Source: Arthrobacter saudimassiliensis (GTDB lineage: Bacteria; Actinomycetota; Actinomycetes; Actinomycetales; Micrococcaceae). Taken from it: a DNA stretch of 64,000 nt. This document shows positions 31,684-39,961 of this stretch, in pieces. The notes below the pieces were generated by a model. It ran no database searches and was not told where the DNA came from. It worked only from the letters and a program-made list of their open reading frames with translations. A program made the position numbers and the translations under genes. Each line of letters starts with the position of its first letter. Position 1 is the first letter of the stretch. The stretch covers positions 372,001 through 436,000 of the forward strand of contig LN483070.1 in assembly GCA_900016675.1 (NCBI GenBank). The letters run 5' to 3'.

Positions 31684-31950
31684 CTAGGCGCGTGCCCGGT
31701 TCTTGGTCAGGAAACCGTAGATGAGCAGCACGATAATGGAGCCCAGGATGGCCAGCAGCCAGGTCTGGATGGAGAAGAAGTCCTCCAGGCCTGCACCGAA
31801 GAGTGCGCTGCCAATGAAGCCGCCCAGCAGGGCGCCGACGACACCGAGCACCATCGTGATGATGAGGCCACCGCCCTGGCGACCCGGGAGGATGGCCTTG
31901 GCGATCAGGCCGGCAAGCAGTCCGAGGACGATCCAACCAATGATTCCCAT
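31684..31950 (-). CDS. GlsB/YeaQ/YmgE family stress-response membrane protein
   Basis: An 88-residue protein of the transglycosylase-associated (YeaQ/YmgE) family with three hydrophobic helices. MGIIGWIVLGLLAGLIAKAI and PGRQGGGLIITMVLGVVGALLGG are the family signatures, with the GG-x2-G loop between the first two helices. GlsB-type proteins are linked to envelope stress and co-occur with Asp23-type proteins; another Asp23 set lies at 6.9-9.9 kb. The ATG at 31950 was chosen because AAGGAG lies 8 bases upstream. Confidence 0.9.
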   Translation of the reverse strand: MGIIGWIVLGLLAGLIAKAILPGRQGGGLIITMVLGVVGALLGGFIGSALFGAGLEDFFSIQTWLLAILGSIIVLLIYGFLTKNRARA

Positions 31951-32106
31951 GATGAATACTCCTTGCGTGGTACGAGTAGTGACTTTCCAGCTGACCTGTA
32001 GGTCTCTGCTGCCCCCAACACTATTCATAAGCATGCTTAGGTTGCAAGTCAAGGGTTTCCGGAAGGGAATCCCGGGGCGGCCCAAAGGGCCTGATTGCCG
32101 CTCCGG

Positions 32107-32727
32107 CTAGGCGAGATACCGGCGCAGGAAAACGCCGACGTCGCGCACCTCCTCGGCCCCGATCCGGTGCCCCATTCCGGGGTAGGTGCGCATGGTCAGG
32201 GCGGTGTTCGCCTCCAGCCACTCAGCCGTGTGCGCCACTGCGTCCTCATGGATCATCCAGTCCCGCCGGTCCCGTCCCCAGAAGAACGGCACCGGCTCCG
32301 GCAGCGGCTCGGCCATCGCCAGCAGCTCGTTCTCCGCGACGAAGCCGGAGAGCCCGACGACGGCGGTGAAGGCCCGGGGGCGCAGCCGCAGGATGGTCAC
32401 GGCCATGGCCATGCCCTGGGAGAAGCCGAGCAGGCTCACCCCGGTGAAGCCGCCCTCGCGGCGCAGCCGGTCGATCCTCGACAGCAGCACGGTGCCCGCC
32501 TCGATCACCTCGCCGGTATCGGACTGCAGCAGGGGATCCAGCAGGAACCACCCGTAGTCGCTGCCCACAGGGAAGGGGCCGCGCAGCGCGGCGCCCGTTA
32601 CGCCGTCGGGCAGCGCCGCGAACAGGTCCCGCATCCGTTCCTCGGTGGAGCCGTAGCCGTGCAGCATGACCAGCAGGTGGCTGCCGGCGCGCCGCGCCTC
32701 GGGGGCGGACCACAGAACGGATTCCAT
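32107..32727 (-). CDS. phospholipase/carboxylesterase-like serine hydrolase
   Basis: A 206-residue alpha/beta hydrolase of the carboxylesterase 2 type. HGYGSTEERM near residue 24 gives the oxyanion loop, GFSQGM (about 102) contains the catalytic serine, and the triad closes with an aspartate in WMIHEDAVAHT and the histidine of YPGMGHRIG. No signal peptide. Substrates are short-chain esters or lysophospholipids in related enzymes. A TAGGCT element 6 bases before its ATG suggests a leaderless message. Divergent from fruK. Confidence 0.87.
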   Translation of the reverse strand: MESVLWSAPEARRAGSHLLVMLHGYGSTEERMRDLFAALPDGVTGAALRGPFPVGSDYGWFLLDPLLQSDTGEVIEAGTVLLSRIDRLRREGGFTGVSLLGFSQGMAMAVTILRLRPRAFTAVVGLSGFVAENELLAMAEPLPEPVPFFWGRDRRDWMIHEDAVAHTAEWLEANTALTMRTYPGMGHRIGAEEVRDVGVFLRRYLA

Positions 32728-32733
32728 TTCTCC

Positions 32734-32739
32734 AGCCTA
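32734..32739 (-). promoter_or_regulatory. putative -10 element of the esterase gene
   Basis: TAGGCT on the minus strand with 6 bases to the ATG at 32727; those 6 bases include GGAG, so a normal ribosome site is an alternative. Confidence 0.4.
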
Positions 32740-32792
32740 GCGCCGCCCCATCAGGGGCCCGGCAAGGGCCCCACGCGCCGTCCCATTGCATT

Positions 32793-32848
32793 AGCCACGG
32801 GGGAAACCTAGAGTCGCTAAGACGCACATACCGTGGCTGAAGCCACAG
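32793..32848 (+). promoter_or_regulatory. repeated AGCCAC elements before the fructose operon
   Basis: AGCCACGG at 32793-32800 is inverted as CCGTGGCT at 32831-32838, and the latter also pairs with AGCCAC at 32841-32846 (perfect GTGGCT-GA-AGCCAC). The three half-sites could form alternative RNA hairpins or a regulator site for fruK, whose start is about 60 bases further on. Confidence 0.4.
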
Positions 32849-32908
32849 ATTGCGGGTGCGCATGAGAGTCGGACCAAGGCGGCACGCCATACCGACGGCG
32901 GTGGCCGC

Positions 32909-33928
32909 ATGATCGTCACCCTGACCGCCAACCCCAGCCTGGACCGCACCGTTGCCCTTCCCGGGCCGCTGCTTCGCGGAGCGGTGCAGCGCGCCGACGC
33001 CGTCTCGGAGGAGCCGGGCGGCAAGGGCGTCAATGTGTGCCGCGCCTTGACGGCTTCCGGCGCCCGGGCCCTGGCCGTCCTGCCCGGGGCCGATGCCGAT
33101 CCGCTCATCACCGCCCTCGCCGGCACCGGCGTCCCCTACGCCACCCTGCCCATTTCCTCCGCGCTGCGGTCCAACATCACGCTGACGGAGCCGGACGGCA
33201 CCACCACCAAGATCAACGAACCGGGTCCGGTCTTCACCGCCGCCGCGCAGGAGCAGCTGCTGGCCCTGCTGGTCCGTTCCTGCCGCACGGCCGACGGGCC
33301 GGCCCGATGGGCGGTGCTCGCCGGGTCCCTGCCCCCGGGGCTGCCCGCCGACTTCTACGCCCTCGCCATCCATGCCCTGCGGGAGGCCCTGGGCGCCCAG
33401 GCACCGGCGGTCGCCGTCGACTCCTCGGGCCCCCCGCTGCTTGGGGCACTGCTGCACCACGCCGCCCCCGACCTGGTCAAACCCAACGCGGAGGAGCTGG
33501 CGGAGGCTTCGGCCGTCGCCACGGGGGAGGAACTGGAGGAGGACCCGGCGCTGGCCGCCGCCGCCGCCCGGGTGCTCATCCGGCAGGGCGCGAAAGCCGT
33601 CCTGGCGACGCTCGGCGGCAAGGGAGCGCTCCTGGTCACCACGGAAGGCTGCTGGATGGGAGTGCATCCGCCGATCGTGCCGCGGTCAACGGTGGGCGCG
33701 GGCGATTCCTCCCTCGCCGGATACCTTCTGGCTGCAGTAGCCGGGGCGTCCCCGCAGGACTGCCTGCGCCAGGCCGTGGCCCACGGCGCGGCGGCAGCTG
33801 CCCTGCCCGGCACGGCCCTGCCGGCCGTGGCCGACACCACGCCCGAGGCGGTCACCGTCTCGGCCATCGTCCCCGCTCCGCTGCCGGCCACCCCCGCGCC
33901 GGCCGGAACAGGGCAGGAGGAGGACTGA
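32909..33928 (+). CDS. fruK: 1-phosphofructokinase
   Basis: A 339-residue PfkB-family kinase that turns fructose 1-phosphate into fructose 1,6-bisphosphate. TLTANPSLDRTVALPG opens the protein as in 1-phosphofructokinases, GGKGVNVCRAL (about 34-44) is the first signature, and VGAGDSSLAGYLLA (about 262) holds the catalytic aspartate and anion hole. The last 35 residues are Ala/Pro-rich and outside the fold. Its stop overlaps the fruA start (TGATG) and AGGAGGA lies in its end, so translation is coupled. First gene of the fructose PTS operon. Confidence 0.94.
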   Translation: MIVTLTANPSLDRTVALPGPLLRGAVQRADAVSEEPGGKGVNVCRALTASGARALAVLPGADADPLITALAGTGVPYATLPISSALRSNITLTEPDGTTTKINEPGPVFTAAAQEQLLALLVRSCRTADGPARWAVLAGSLPPGLPADFYALAIHALREALGAQAPAVAVDSSGPPLLGALLHHAAPDLVKPNAEELAEASAVATGEELEEDPALAAAAARVLIRQGAKAVLATLGGKGALLVTTEGCWMGVHPPIVPRSTVGAGDSSLAGYLLAAVAGASPQDCLRQAVAHGAAAAALPGTALPAVADTTPEAVTVSAIVPAPLPATPAPAGTGQEED

Positions 33929-36180
33929 TGTCTGATCTCATCACCCCACAGCTGGTGACCCTGGACCGCAGCCTGGGCACGGACCGTGCCGAGGTCATCC
34001 GGCACCTGGCCGAACAGGTGGTTGCGGACGGCCGGGCCGCCGACTTCGACCAGCTGTACGCCGACGCCATGGCCCGGGAGCAGAAGACCGCCACCGGCGT
34101 CCCCGGCGGCATCGCCATCCCGCACTGCCGTTCGGCCGCGGTCACGCATGCCTCCCTCGCCATGGCGCGGCTGGACCCCCCGGTGGACTGGGGCGCCAAG
34201 GACGGTCCGGCCGACATCGTGTTCTTCATCGCCGCACCCGAGGGCGCGGACCAGGAGCACCTGCAGCTGCTGGCCAAACTGGCCCGTTCCCTGGTCCGCA
34301 AGGACTTCACGGCCTCCCTTCGCGCCGCATCCAGCCCCGAGCAGGTGGTCGAACTGGTCGACGGCGCCCTCGGCCTCGGCCCGGCCTCAGGCGGCGCCGG
34401 TTCCGGTGCCGGTGCCGGTGCCGGTGCCAGTACCGGCAGCGCAGCAGCCGGCAGCGCCACGGCAGGCGCGGGTTCGGCCGCCGACGCCGGCTCGACGGCG
34501 CCTTCCGCTGCCGCGGCCGGAACCACGGACGCCGCGGGATCGACGGCCAACGCCGCCTCGGCCGCGGGCACGGCGAGCGCCGGTGCAGCCGGTGCCACCG
34601 GCGCCCACGCGGCGGGTGCCGGCACCGTTGCCGGGGCCGCCGCGGACACGGGAGGAACCGGCTCCAGGCCGGCCCGCCTGGTCGCCGTCACCGCCTGCCC
34701 CACCGGCATCGCGCACACCTATATGGCAGCCGATGCGCTGGCTGCGGCCGCCGCGGAACAGGGCGTCGACCTGCAGGTGGAGACCCAGGGGTCCGCCGGC
34801 TCCACTCCCCTGGATCCGGCTGTCATCCGGGACGCTGACGCAGTCATCTTCGCGACCGACGTCGACGTCCGGGACAAGGGGCGGTTCGCCGGCAAACCGG
34901 TGGTGGACGGACCGGTGAAACGGGGCATCGACGAGCCCGGCGTGATGATCGACGAAGCCCTCGCCGCCGCCCGGAACCCCAACGCCCGCCGGGTGTCCGG
35001 CGACGGCGGCGACAGCTCCGGCCAGCCGGAGTCTGCGGCGGGAGAGAGCTTCGGCGGCCAGCTGAAGCGGGCCCTGCTCACCGGCGTCAGCTACATGATT
35101 CCCTTCGTGGCGGGCGGCGGCCTGCTGATCGCCCTGGGCTTCCTGCTGGGCGGCTATGAGATCGCCCTGAGCACGAACGACGAGCTCAACGCGGATCTGA
35201 TCCTGGGTGACTACACCCTGTTCAACCCGCCGCCGGACGGACTGCTGGTGTATCTCGGTGCCGTGTTCTACAAGATCGGCAACCTGTCGATAGGGTTCCT
35301 GGTGCCTGCGCTGGCCGGTTACATCGCATACGCGCTGGCGGACCGGCCGGGCATTGCGCCGGGCTTTACCGCGGGCGCCGTGGCCCTGTTCATGGACGCA
35401 GGCTTCATCGGCGGCATCATCGGCGGCCTGCTGGCCGGCTACGTGGCCCGCTGGATCGGCAGCTGGACCGTTCCCAACTGGCTACGCGGGCTGATGCCCG
35501 TGGTCATCATCCCGCTCCTGGCCTCCCTCGTCGCCTCCGGGCTCATGATCCTGGTCCTCGGCGGGCCCATTGCCGCCCTCACGTTGTGGCTGAACGATGC
35601 CCTCAGCGGACTGAGCGGCGCCGCGGCCATCGTCCTGGGGCTGATCCTGGGCCTGATGATGGGTTCGGACCTCGGCGGGCCGATCAACAAGGTGGCCTAC
35701 GCCTTCGCCGTCGCCGGTCTGGGCACCGGAAGCTTCGAGAACCAGGCGCCCTGGGAGATCATGGCCGCGGTGATGGCCGCCGGCATGGTGCCTCCGCTGG
35801 GCATGGCCCTGGCCTCGACCGTGCTGGCCAAGAACCGGTTCTCGCTGGCCCTGCGGGAAAACGGCAAGGCAGCCTGGCTGCTGGGTGCCGCCTTCATTTC
35901 CGAGGGCGCCATTCCGTTTGCCGCCGCGGACCCGTTCCGCGTGATCCCCGCCTCGATGCTTGGCGGAGCGGTGACCGGAGCCATCTGCATGGCCTCCGGC
36001 GTGACGAGCCAGGCCCCGCACGGCGGGATCTTCGTGTTCTTCGCGATCGGCAACCTCCTGATGTTCATCGTGGCCATCCTCGCCGGGATGGTCGTTACCG
36101 CCCTTGTCCTTGTGGGCCTGATGCAGATCGGCAACCGGGACCGCAGCAGGCAGCCCTCACCCGCGGCCACAACCGCCTAG
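33928..36180 (+). CDS. fruA: fructose PTS permease EIIABC
   Basis: A 750-residue fused permease that phosphorylates and imports fructose. Domain order: EIIA (about 1-150) with phosphorylated His66 in AIPHCRS; a linker of about 100 residues (about 153-245) made of Ala, Gly, Thr and Ser; EIIB (about 250-350) with Cys257 in TACPTGIAHT; EIIC (about 375-745), about ten helices, with VAGGGLLIALGFLLGGYE and DLGGPINKVAYAF. The linker is encoded partly by a GGTGCC hexamer array. It is followed 29 bases on by ptsI and lies in one operon with fruK. Confidence 0.96.
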   Translation: MSDLITPQLVTLDRSLGTDRAEVIRHLAEQVVADGRAADFDQLYADAMAREQKTATGVPGGIAIPHCRSAAVTHASLAMARLDPPVDWGAKDGPADIVFFIAAPEGADQEHLQLLAKLARSLVRKDFTASLRAASSPEQVVELVDGALGLGPASGGAGSGAGAGAGASTGSAAAGSATAGAGSAADAGSTAPSAAAAGTTDAAGSTANAASAAGTASAGAAGATGAHAAGAGTVAGAAADTGGTGSRPARLVAVTACPTGIAHTYMAADALAAAAAEQGVDLQVETQGSAGSTPLDPAVIRDADAVIFATDVDVRDKGRFAGKPVVDGPVKRGIDEPGVMIDEALAAARNPNARRVSGDGGDSSGQPESAAGESFGGQLKRALLTGVSYMIPFVAGGGLLIALGFLLGGYEIALSTNDELNADLILGDYTLFNPPPDGLLVYLGAVFYKIGNLSIGFLVPALAGYIAYALADRPGIAPGFTAGAVALFMDAGFIGGIIGGLLAGYVARWIGSWTVPNWLRGLMPVVIIPLLASLVASGLMILVLGGPIAALTLWLNDALSGLSGAAAIVLGLILGLMMGSDLGGPINKVAYAFAVAGLGTGSFENQAPWEIMAAVMAAGMVPPLGMALASTVLAKNRFSLALRENGKAAWLLGAAFISEGAIPFAAADPFRVIPASMLGGAVTGAICMASGVTSQAPHGGIFVFFAIGNLLMFIVAILAGMVVTALVLVGLMQIGNRDRSRQPSPAATTA
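34399..34428 (+). repeat. in-frame GGTGCC hexamer array in the fruA linker
   Basis: One GGTTCC unit and four perfect GGTGCC units in tandem encode a Gly-Ser/Gly-Ala run between EIIA and EIIB. The unit is 6 bases, so slippage would change the linker by two residues without breaking the frame. Confidence 0.8.
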
Positions 36181-36209
36181 GCTCTCCATAACCACAGGAA
36201 GGCTGACAT

Positions 36210-37913
36210 ATGCGCACCATCAAGGGAATCGGCGTCAGCGCCGGCCGGGTCCTCGGCCCCTCCCGGCGGATGCCGCCGCCGGTGCCGGAGCCGGCCGCCG
36301 ACGCGCGTTTCGGTCCGGACAGCACGGTCGACGGCGAGAAGGAACGCCTGCGCGACGCCGCCGAAGCCGTGCAGCAGGACCTGCGGCACCGGGCGGCCAC
36401 CGCCTCCGGCGATTCGAAGGCCGTCCTCGAAGCGACGGCCATGATGGCCACCGACCCGATGCTGCTCAAGGCGGCCGGCAAGCACATCAACCAGGGAACA
36501 AGCGCCGAGCGGGCCATCTGGGAAGCCGGCATGGAGGTCGCGGCCATGCTGCAGGGCCTGGGCGGCTACATGGCCGAGCGCACCCAGGACGTGCTCGACG
36601 TCCGGGCACGGATCGTCGCCCGGCTCGACGGCCTGCCCGCCCCGGGCATTCCGGACTCGGAGGTGCCGTTCATCCTCACCGCGGAGGAACTGGCCCCGGC
36701 CGACACGGCCACCCTGGACCCGAAGAAGATCATCGGCCTGGTGACCAGCGGAGGCGGTCCACAGTCCCACACCGCCATCCTGGCCCGGTCGCTCGGCCTG
36801 CCCGCGGTGGTGGGTGCGCTGAGCGCCGATTCCATCGCCGACGGCGCCGAGGTCTTCCTCGACGGCACAGCCGGCACCGTGGTGGTCAATCCGGGGGTGG
36901 CCGAGCGGGAGGCCGCGCAGAAGTACGCAGCGAGGGTGTCACTGCCGCCCTTCAACGGAACCGGCGCGACGTCGGACGGCTACCGGGTCCCGCTGCTGGC
37001 CAACGTCGGCTCGGGCAAGGACGCCGAGAAGGCCGCGGCCGCCGGAGCGGAGGGGGTCGGGCTGCTGCGCACCGAGTTCTGTTTCCTGGGCCGGGACACC
37101 GAGCCCTCCCATGAGGAGCAGGTGCAGGCCTACGGCTCGGTCTTCGCGGCGTTCCCGGGCCGCAAGGTCGTGGTCCGCACCCTGGACGCCGGTGCGGACA
37201 AGCCGCTGCCGTTCCTGACGGACACCAGTGAGCCGAACCCCGCCCTGGGCGTGCGCGGGTTCCGTACCGACCGCGCGTTCCCGGGGGTGCTTGAACGCCA
37301 GCTGGAGGCCATAGCGGAGGCCGCCGGGGCCCACGGAGCGGATGTCTGGGTGATGGCGCCGATGATCTCGACCGCCGAGGAGGCCGCCGATTTCGCCGTC
37401 ATGTGCACGGCCGCAGGCCTGGCGGTGCCCGGAGTGATGATCGAGGTCCCGGCCGCGGCGGTGATGTCGGAGGCCATCCTGCGCCGGGTGCGGTTCGCGT
37501 CCCTGGGCACCAACGACCTCACGCAGTACACGATGGCGGCGGATCGCCAGCTCGGTACCCTTGCCGCCCTCAACGACCCCTGGCAGCCCGCCGTCCTGCA
37601 GCTGATCTCCCGGACCGTCGACGGCGGGCGGCGGGCGGGCCAGGCCTCCGGCGACGGCGGGGCCGGCCGTCCGGTCGGAGTCTGCGGAGAAGCCGCCGCC
37701 GATCCGGCGCTGGCGGTGGTGCTGGCCGGCATGGGCGTCACCACGCTGTCCATGACGCCCCGGGCGCTGGCCACGGTAGGGGCCGTCCTGGCGTCCGTGA
37801 CCATTGAGGAGGCCCGTGAGCTGGCGGCGCGGGCGCTCGCTGCGGCCACCGCCACCGAGGCCAGGACGCTGGTCCGCTCCCGGCTTCCGGTGCTGGAACA
37901 GCTCGGCCTCTAG
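36210..37913 (+). CDS. ptsI: PTS enzyme I (phosphoenolpyruvate-protein phosphotransferase)
   Basis: A 567-residue enzyme that takes phosphate from PEP and passes it to HPr. The phosphohistidine is in GGGPQSHTAILARSLG (about His190). The PEP-binding barrel shows LRTEFCFLGRDTEPS, DAGADKPLPFL, VMIEVPAA and GTNDLTQYTMAADR. AGGAAGG precedes the ATG. It should energise the fructose permease encoded upstream and also the HPr-bearing DhaM at 55-56 kb, since no other EI is visible here. The operon continues to ptsH after 69 bases. Confidence 0.96.
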   Translation: MRTIKGIGVSAGRVLGPSRRMPPPVPEPAADARFGPDSTVDGEKERLRDAAEAVQQDLRHRAATASGDSKAVLEATAMMATDPMLLKAAGKHINQGTSAERAIWEAGMEVAAMLQGLGGYMAERTQDVLDVRARIVARLDGLPAPGIPDSEVPFILTAEELAPADTATLDPKKIIGLVTSGGGPQSHTAILARSLGLPAVVGALSADSIADGAEVFLDGTAGTVVVNPGVAEREAAQKYAARVSLPPFNGTGATSDGYRVPLLANVGSGKDAEKAAAAGAEGVGLLRTEFCFLGRDTEPSHEEQVQAYGSVFAAFPGRKVVVRTLDAGADKPLPFLTDTSEPNPALGVRGFRTDRAFPGVLERQLEAIAEAAGAHGADVWVMAPMISTAEEAADFAVMCTAAGLAVPGVMIEVPAAAVMSEAILRRVRFASLGTNDLTQYTMAADRQLGTLAALNDPWQPAVLQLISRTVDGGRRAGQASGDGGAGRPVGVCGEAAADPALAVVLAGMGVTTLSMTPRALATVGAVLASVTIEEARELAARALAAATATEARTLVRSRLPVLEQLGL

Positions 37914-37982
37914 CGGGGCATCCGTTGCCCGTTGTACTCCGCACCCCGCCGGGGCCGCGGTCCATGGAAAGGAAGGCAGAAC

Positions 37983-38261
37983 ATGGCGGAACGAAAAGCG
38001 ACCATTGCCAGCCGGGTGGGGCTGCATGCCCGCCCGGCCTCCATCTTCGCCGAGGCTGCGGCGGCCCAGCCGGTGGATGTCACCATCGGGATGGACGGCG
38101 AACCGGCGGAGGAGGCGATGGACGCGGCCAGCATGCTGGCCCTGATGAGCCTGGGCGCCTCCCACGGAGACGTGGTGGTGCTGCGGGCTGAGGGAGATGG
38201 GGCGGAGACGGCCCTGGATGAACTGGTCAAGGTCCTGGAGACGGACCTCGACGCGGAGTAA
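37983..38261 (+). CDS. ptsH: HPr phosphocarrier protein
   Basis: A 92-residue HPr. His15 in VGLHARPAS is the EI phosphorylation site. The regulatory-serine region of Gram-positive HPr is kept as DAASMLALMSLG, with Ser50 at the equivalent place; whether an HPr kinase exists is unknown and the family is usually absent from Actinobacteria. GGAAAGGA precedes the ATG. Last gene of the fructose operon, followed by a hairpin at 38332. Confidence 0.96.
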   Translation: MAERKATIASRVGLHARPASIFAEAAAAQPVDVTIGMDGEPAEEAMDAASMLALMSLGASHGDVVVLRAEGDGAETALDELVKVLETDLDAE

Positions 38262-38331
38262 CCGCCCACCGGCGGCAGAATGTGTCCGCGGGAAAGCCGG
38301 AGGGAATCCGCAAAAGCGCCGGACATGGCGA

Positions 38332-38357
38332 AGCCAGCGGCGGTTAGGCCGCTGGCT
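38332..38357. terminator. hairpin after ptsH
   Basis: A perfect 10-base stem AGCCAGCGGC / GCCGCTGGCT with a 6-base loop, 70 bases after the ptsH stop in the spacer between two convergent genes. Confidence 0.6.
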
Positions 38358-38394
38358 CCGGCTGTAACTTCACGCTGACCCCCCACAGGCAGCG

Positions 38395-38460
38395 GACGTT
38401 ACATATTCATTATTCTGGCACACGATCATGTTAATGTGAACGCCGTTTCGAAAGTGTTAT
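38395..38460. other. AT-rich patch at the 3' flank of the HTH/membrane cassette
   Basis: From about 38395 to 38460 the sequence is far richer in A and T than the rest of the window (for example ACATATTCATTATTCTGG). It contains GTTAATG at 38430, repeated as a direct copy at 38478, and AACGCCG (38439) inverted as CGGCGTT (38474). No gene is seen; it ends at the stop of the membrane gene. It could be a transfer boundary or an Lsr2 target. Confidence 0.5.
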
Positions 38461-39203
38461 GTTTGCGGCCGCGCGGCGTTAATGGAAGCCAGCAGGTTCC
38501 GCCGGTCCCGCTGCTGCCGCCAGTGCACGCCCTGGATCACCATGAGCCCCAGGGTGACCGCTATCACCGCACAGAACGGCAGGTAGAAATTCAGGTCCCC
38601 GAGCTCCACGGGCGTCAGCCGGAGCAGCACGAAAAGGACCACTTTCAGCAGCCCGAGGGCGATGAGCCCGGCGGCGACCCTCGCCAGGACCGGATAGCCG
38701 GGGCGGGCCGCCGTCGCCGCCGCAGCCGCCGCCACGCAGGCGGCCACGTACCCGGGGTAAAGGCGCCCCAGCGTGGCGTAAAGCTCCACGCTGAACTGAT
38801 AGTCATACCCCACCAGCCCGGTCCGGGTCTCCGGCAGGTCGCTCAGCACGAAGGTCAGGACCGTCAGCGCCCCGACGACGCCGAAGACCCACCATCCGAT
38901 GGGGCCGACGACGAGCCGTCCGGCCCGGGGCGCATCGAAGGCGACCGACATCCGGGAGCCCAAAATCAGGAAAATGACATAGAGGCAGAATCTCAGCAGC
39001 AGATTTGCCACATTGCCGCCTCCGAGGAAGGCGTCCACCGGTTCATAGAAAACAGGCAGGCTCAGGGCCATGGCTACGGTCAGCAGCAGCAGGCACACGG
39101 TCATTGCCCGGCTCCGTCCGCGCACCGCGGCCGGGACCCGCACCACGAATCCCACGGCCGTTATCACCAAAGCGGCCCACTGCATTGCCGTGGCGGCATT
39201 CAT
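38457..39203 (-). CDS. seven-helix membrane protein of unknown function, partner of the HTH gene
   Basis: A 248-residue protein with seven predicted membrane helices (about 7-25, 33-51, 64-82, 100-119, 139-160, 171-193, 203-221) and a short basic tail (HWRQQRDRRNLL). It lacks a soluble domain. The size and topology are like the N-terminal membrane part of the MAB_1171c-type putative transporters of Actinobacteria, which are often next to HTH genes, but I cannot confirm homology. Its ATG overlaps the TGA of the regulator by 4 bases, so the two proteins are made together. The product may be a sensor, an immunity protein or a transporter controlled by the HTH protein. Confidence 0.75.
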   Translation of the reverse strand: MNAATAMQWAALVITAVGFVVRVPAAVRGRSRAMTVCLLLLTVAMALSLPVFYEPVDAFLGGGNVANLLLRFCLYVIFLILGSRMSVAFDAPRAGRLVVGPIGWWVFGVVGALTVLTFVLSDLPETRTGLVGYDYQFSVELYATLGRLYPGYVAACVAAAAAATAARPGYPVLARVAAGLIALGLLKVVLFVLLRLTPVELGDLNFYLPFCAVIAVTLGLMVIQGVHWRQQRDRRNLLASINAARPQT

Positions 39204-39919
39204 CCGAGATTCTCCAACAGGGTCTGTTTGCGGTTTTCGTCGTGTTCCATTTTCCTCAGCGCCTTGCCCAGGACCTCCAGCCGGTCCCGCGCCAGCAGGA
39301 CCAGTTCGGACGCGCTGAGCCGGAACAGTGCCTGCTCCCGGCCCTGCAGCGGCCACCCGGCCTCGTCGGGGGTGAGCACTCCGGTGACGACCAGCCCGCT
39401 GGCCAGCGACACGCCGGCCAGCCGTCCGGCGGCGACGGCCAGCTCCGGGCTGAGCCGGCCCGCCTGCAGCTGCGCGGACAGATTCTGCGGTGCCACACCG
39501 GTCGCGGCCGCAAGCCGCTGGCGCAGGTCGCCGGGGTCCACGGCGTCAAACCAGGCGCGGACGGAATAGGGATGCGGATAGGCGGAGAGCTCCGGCATGC
39601 GGTCCTCGCCCTCGCTGCGGGCCACCAGCACCTTCAGGATGCTCACGTAGTTGACCTGGCTGATCAGCTCGGCGTCGAGCGGCGGGCGTACGCCCGCCGC
39701 CAATCCGGAGTACTCCTCAAAGTAGGACAGCGCCTGGACCGGCTCCAGGTCGCAGGCACGCGCCACCCGGACCACCGTCGACTCCGAGACCTTCCCCCGG
39801 ACCAGCTGCTGGGCGAGGGTGGAGCGTTTGATGCCGGCCAGCCGGCAGAGGTCGGCCGTGGATTCCCCGGGAGCGGCCAGCTGGCGCCAGGCGGTGAATG
39901 CCTTCGCGCTCACGGACAT
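39200..39919 (-). CDS. helix-turn-helix regulator with two similar HTH-like segments
   Basis: A 239-residue soluble protein. Residues 20-70 (DLCRLAGIKRSTLAQQLVRG then KVSESTVVRVARACDL) form an XRE-like HTH. Residues 127-178 (LRQRLAAATGVAPQNLSAQLQ then AGRLSPELAVAAGRLAGVSL) repeat the same pattern, including the L-x-x-Q-L and G-[KR]-x-S positions, so the protein contains an internal duplication. The C-terminal 45 residues are helical and charged and may dimerise or bind the membrane partner. It is first in a two-gene operon and has a -10 (TATACT) and a large inverted repeat upstream, consistent with self-regulation. Confidence 0.8.
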   Translation of the reverse strand: MSVSAKAFTAWRQLAAPGESTADLCRLAGIKRSTLAQQLVRGKVSESTVVRVARACDLEPVQALSYFEEYSGLAAGVRPPLDAELISQVNYVSILKVLVARSEGEDRMPELSAYPHPYSVRAWFDAVDPGDLRQRLAAATGVAPQNLSAQLQAGRLSPELAVAAGRLAGVSLASGLVVTGVLTPDEAGWPLQGREQALFRLSASELVLLARDRLEVLGKALRKMEHDENRKQTLLENLG

Positions 39920-39961
39920 GGCCTGCCCCGCCCCCTGATTGGATTTATCCCCACGGGACCC

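Noticed and set aside
34399-34428. Phase-variable repeat that would switch fruA off
   Set aside because: The unit is six bases, so length changes keep the frame; only linker length could vary.
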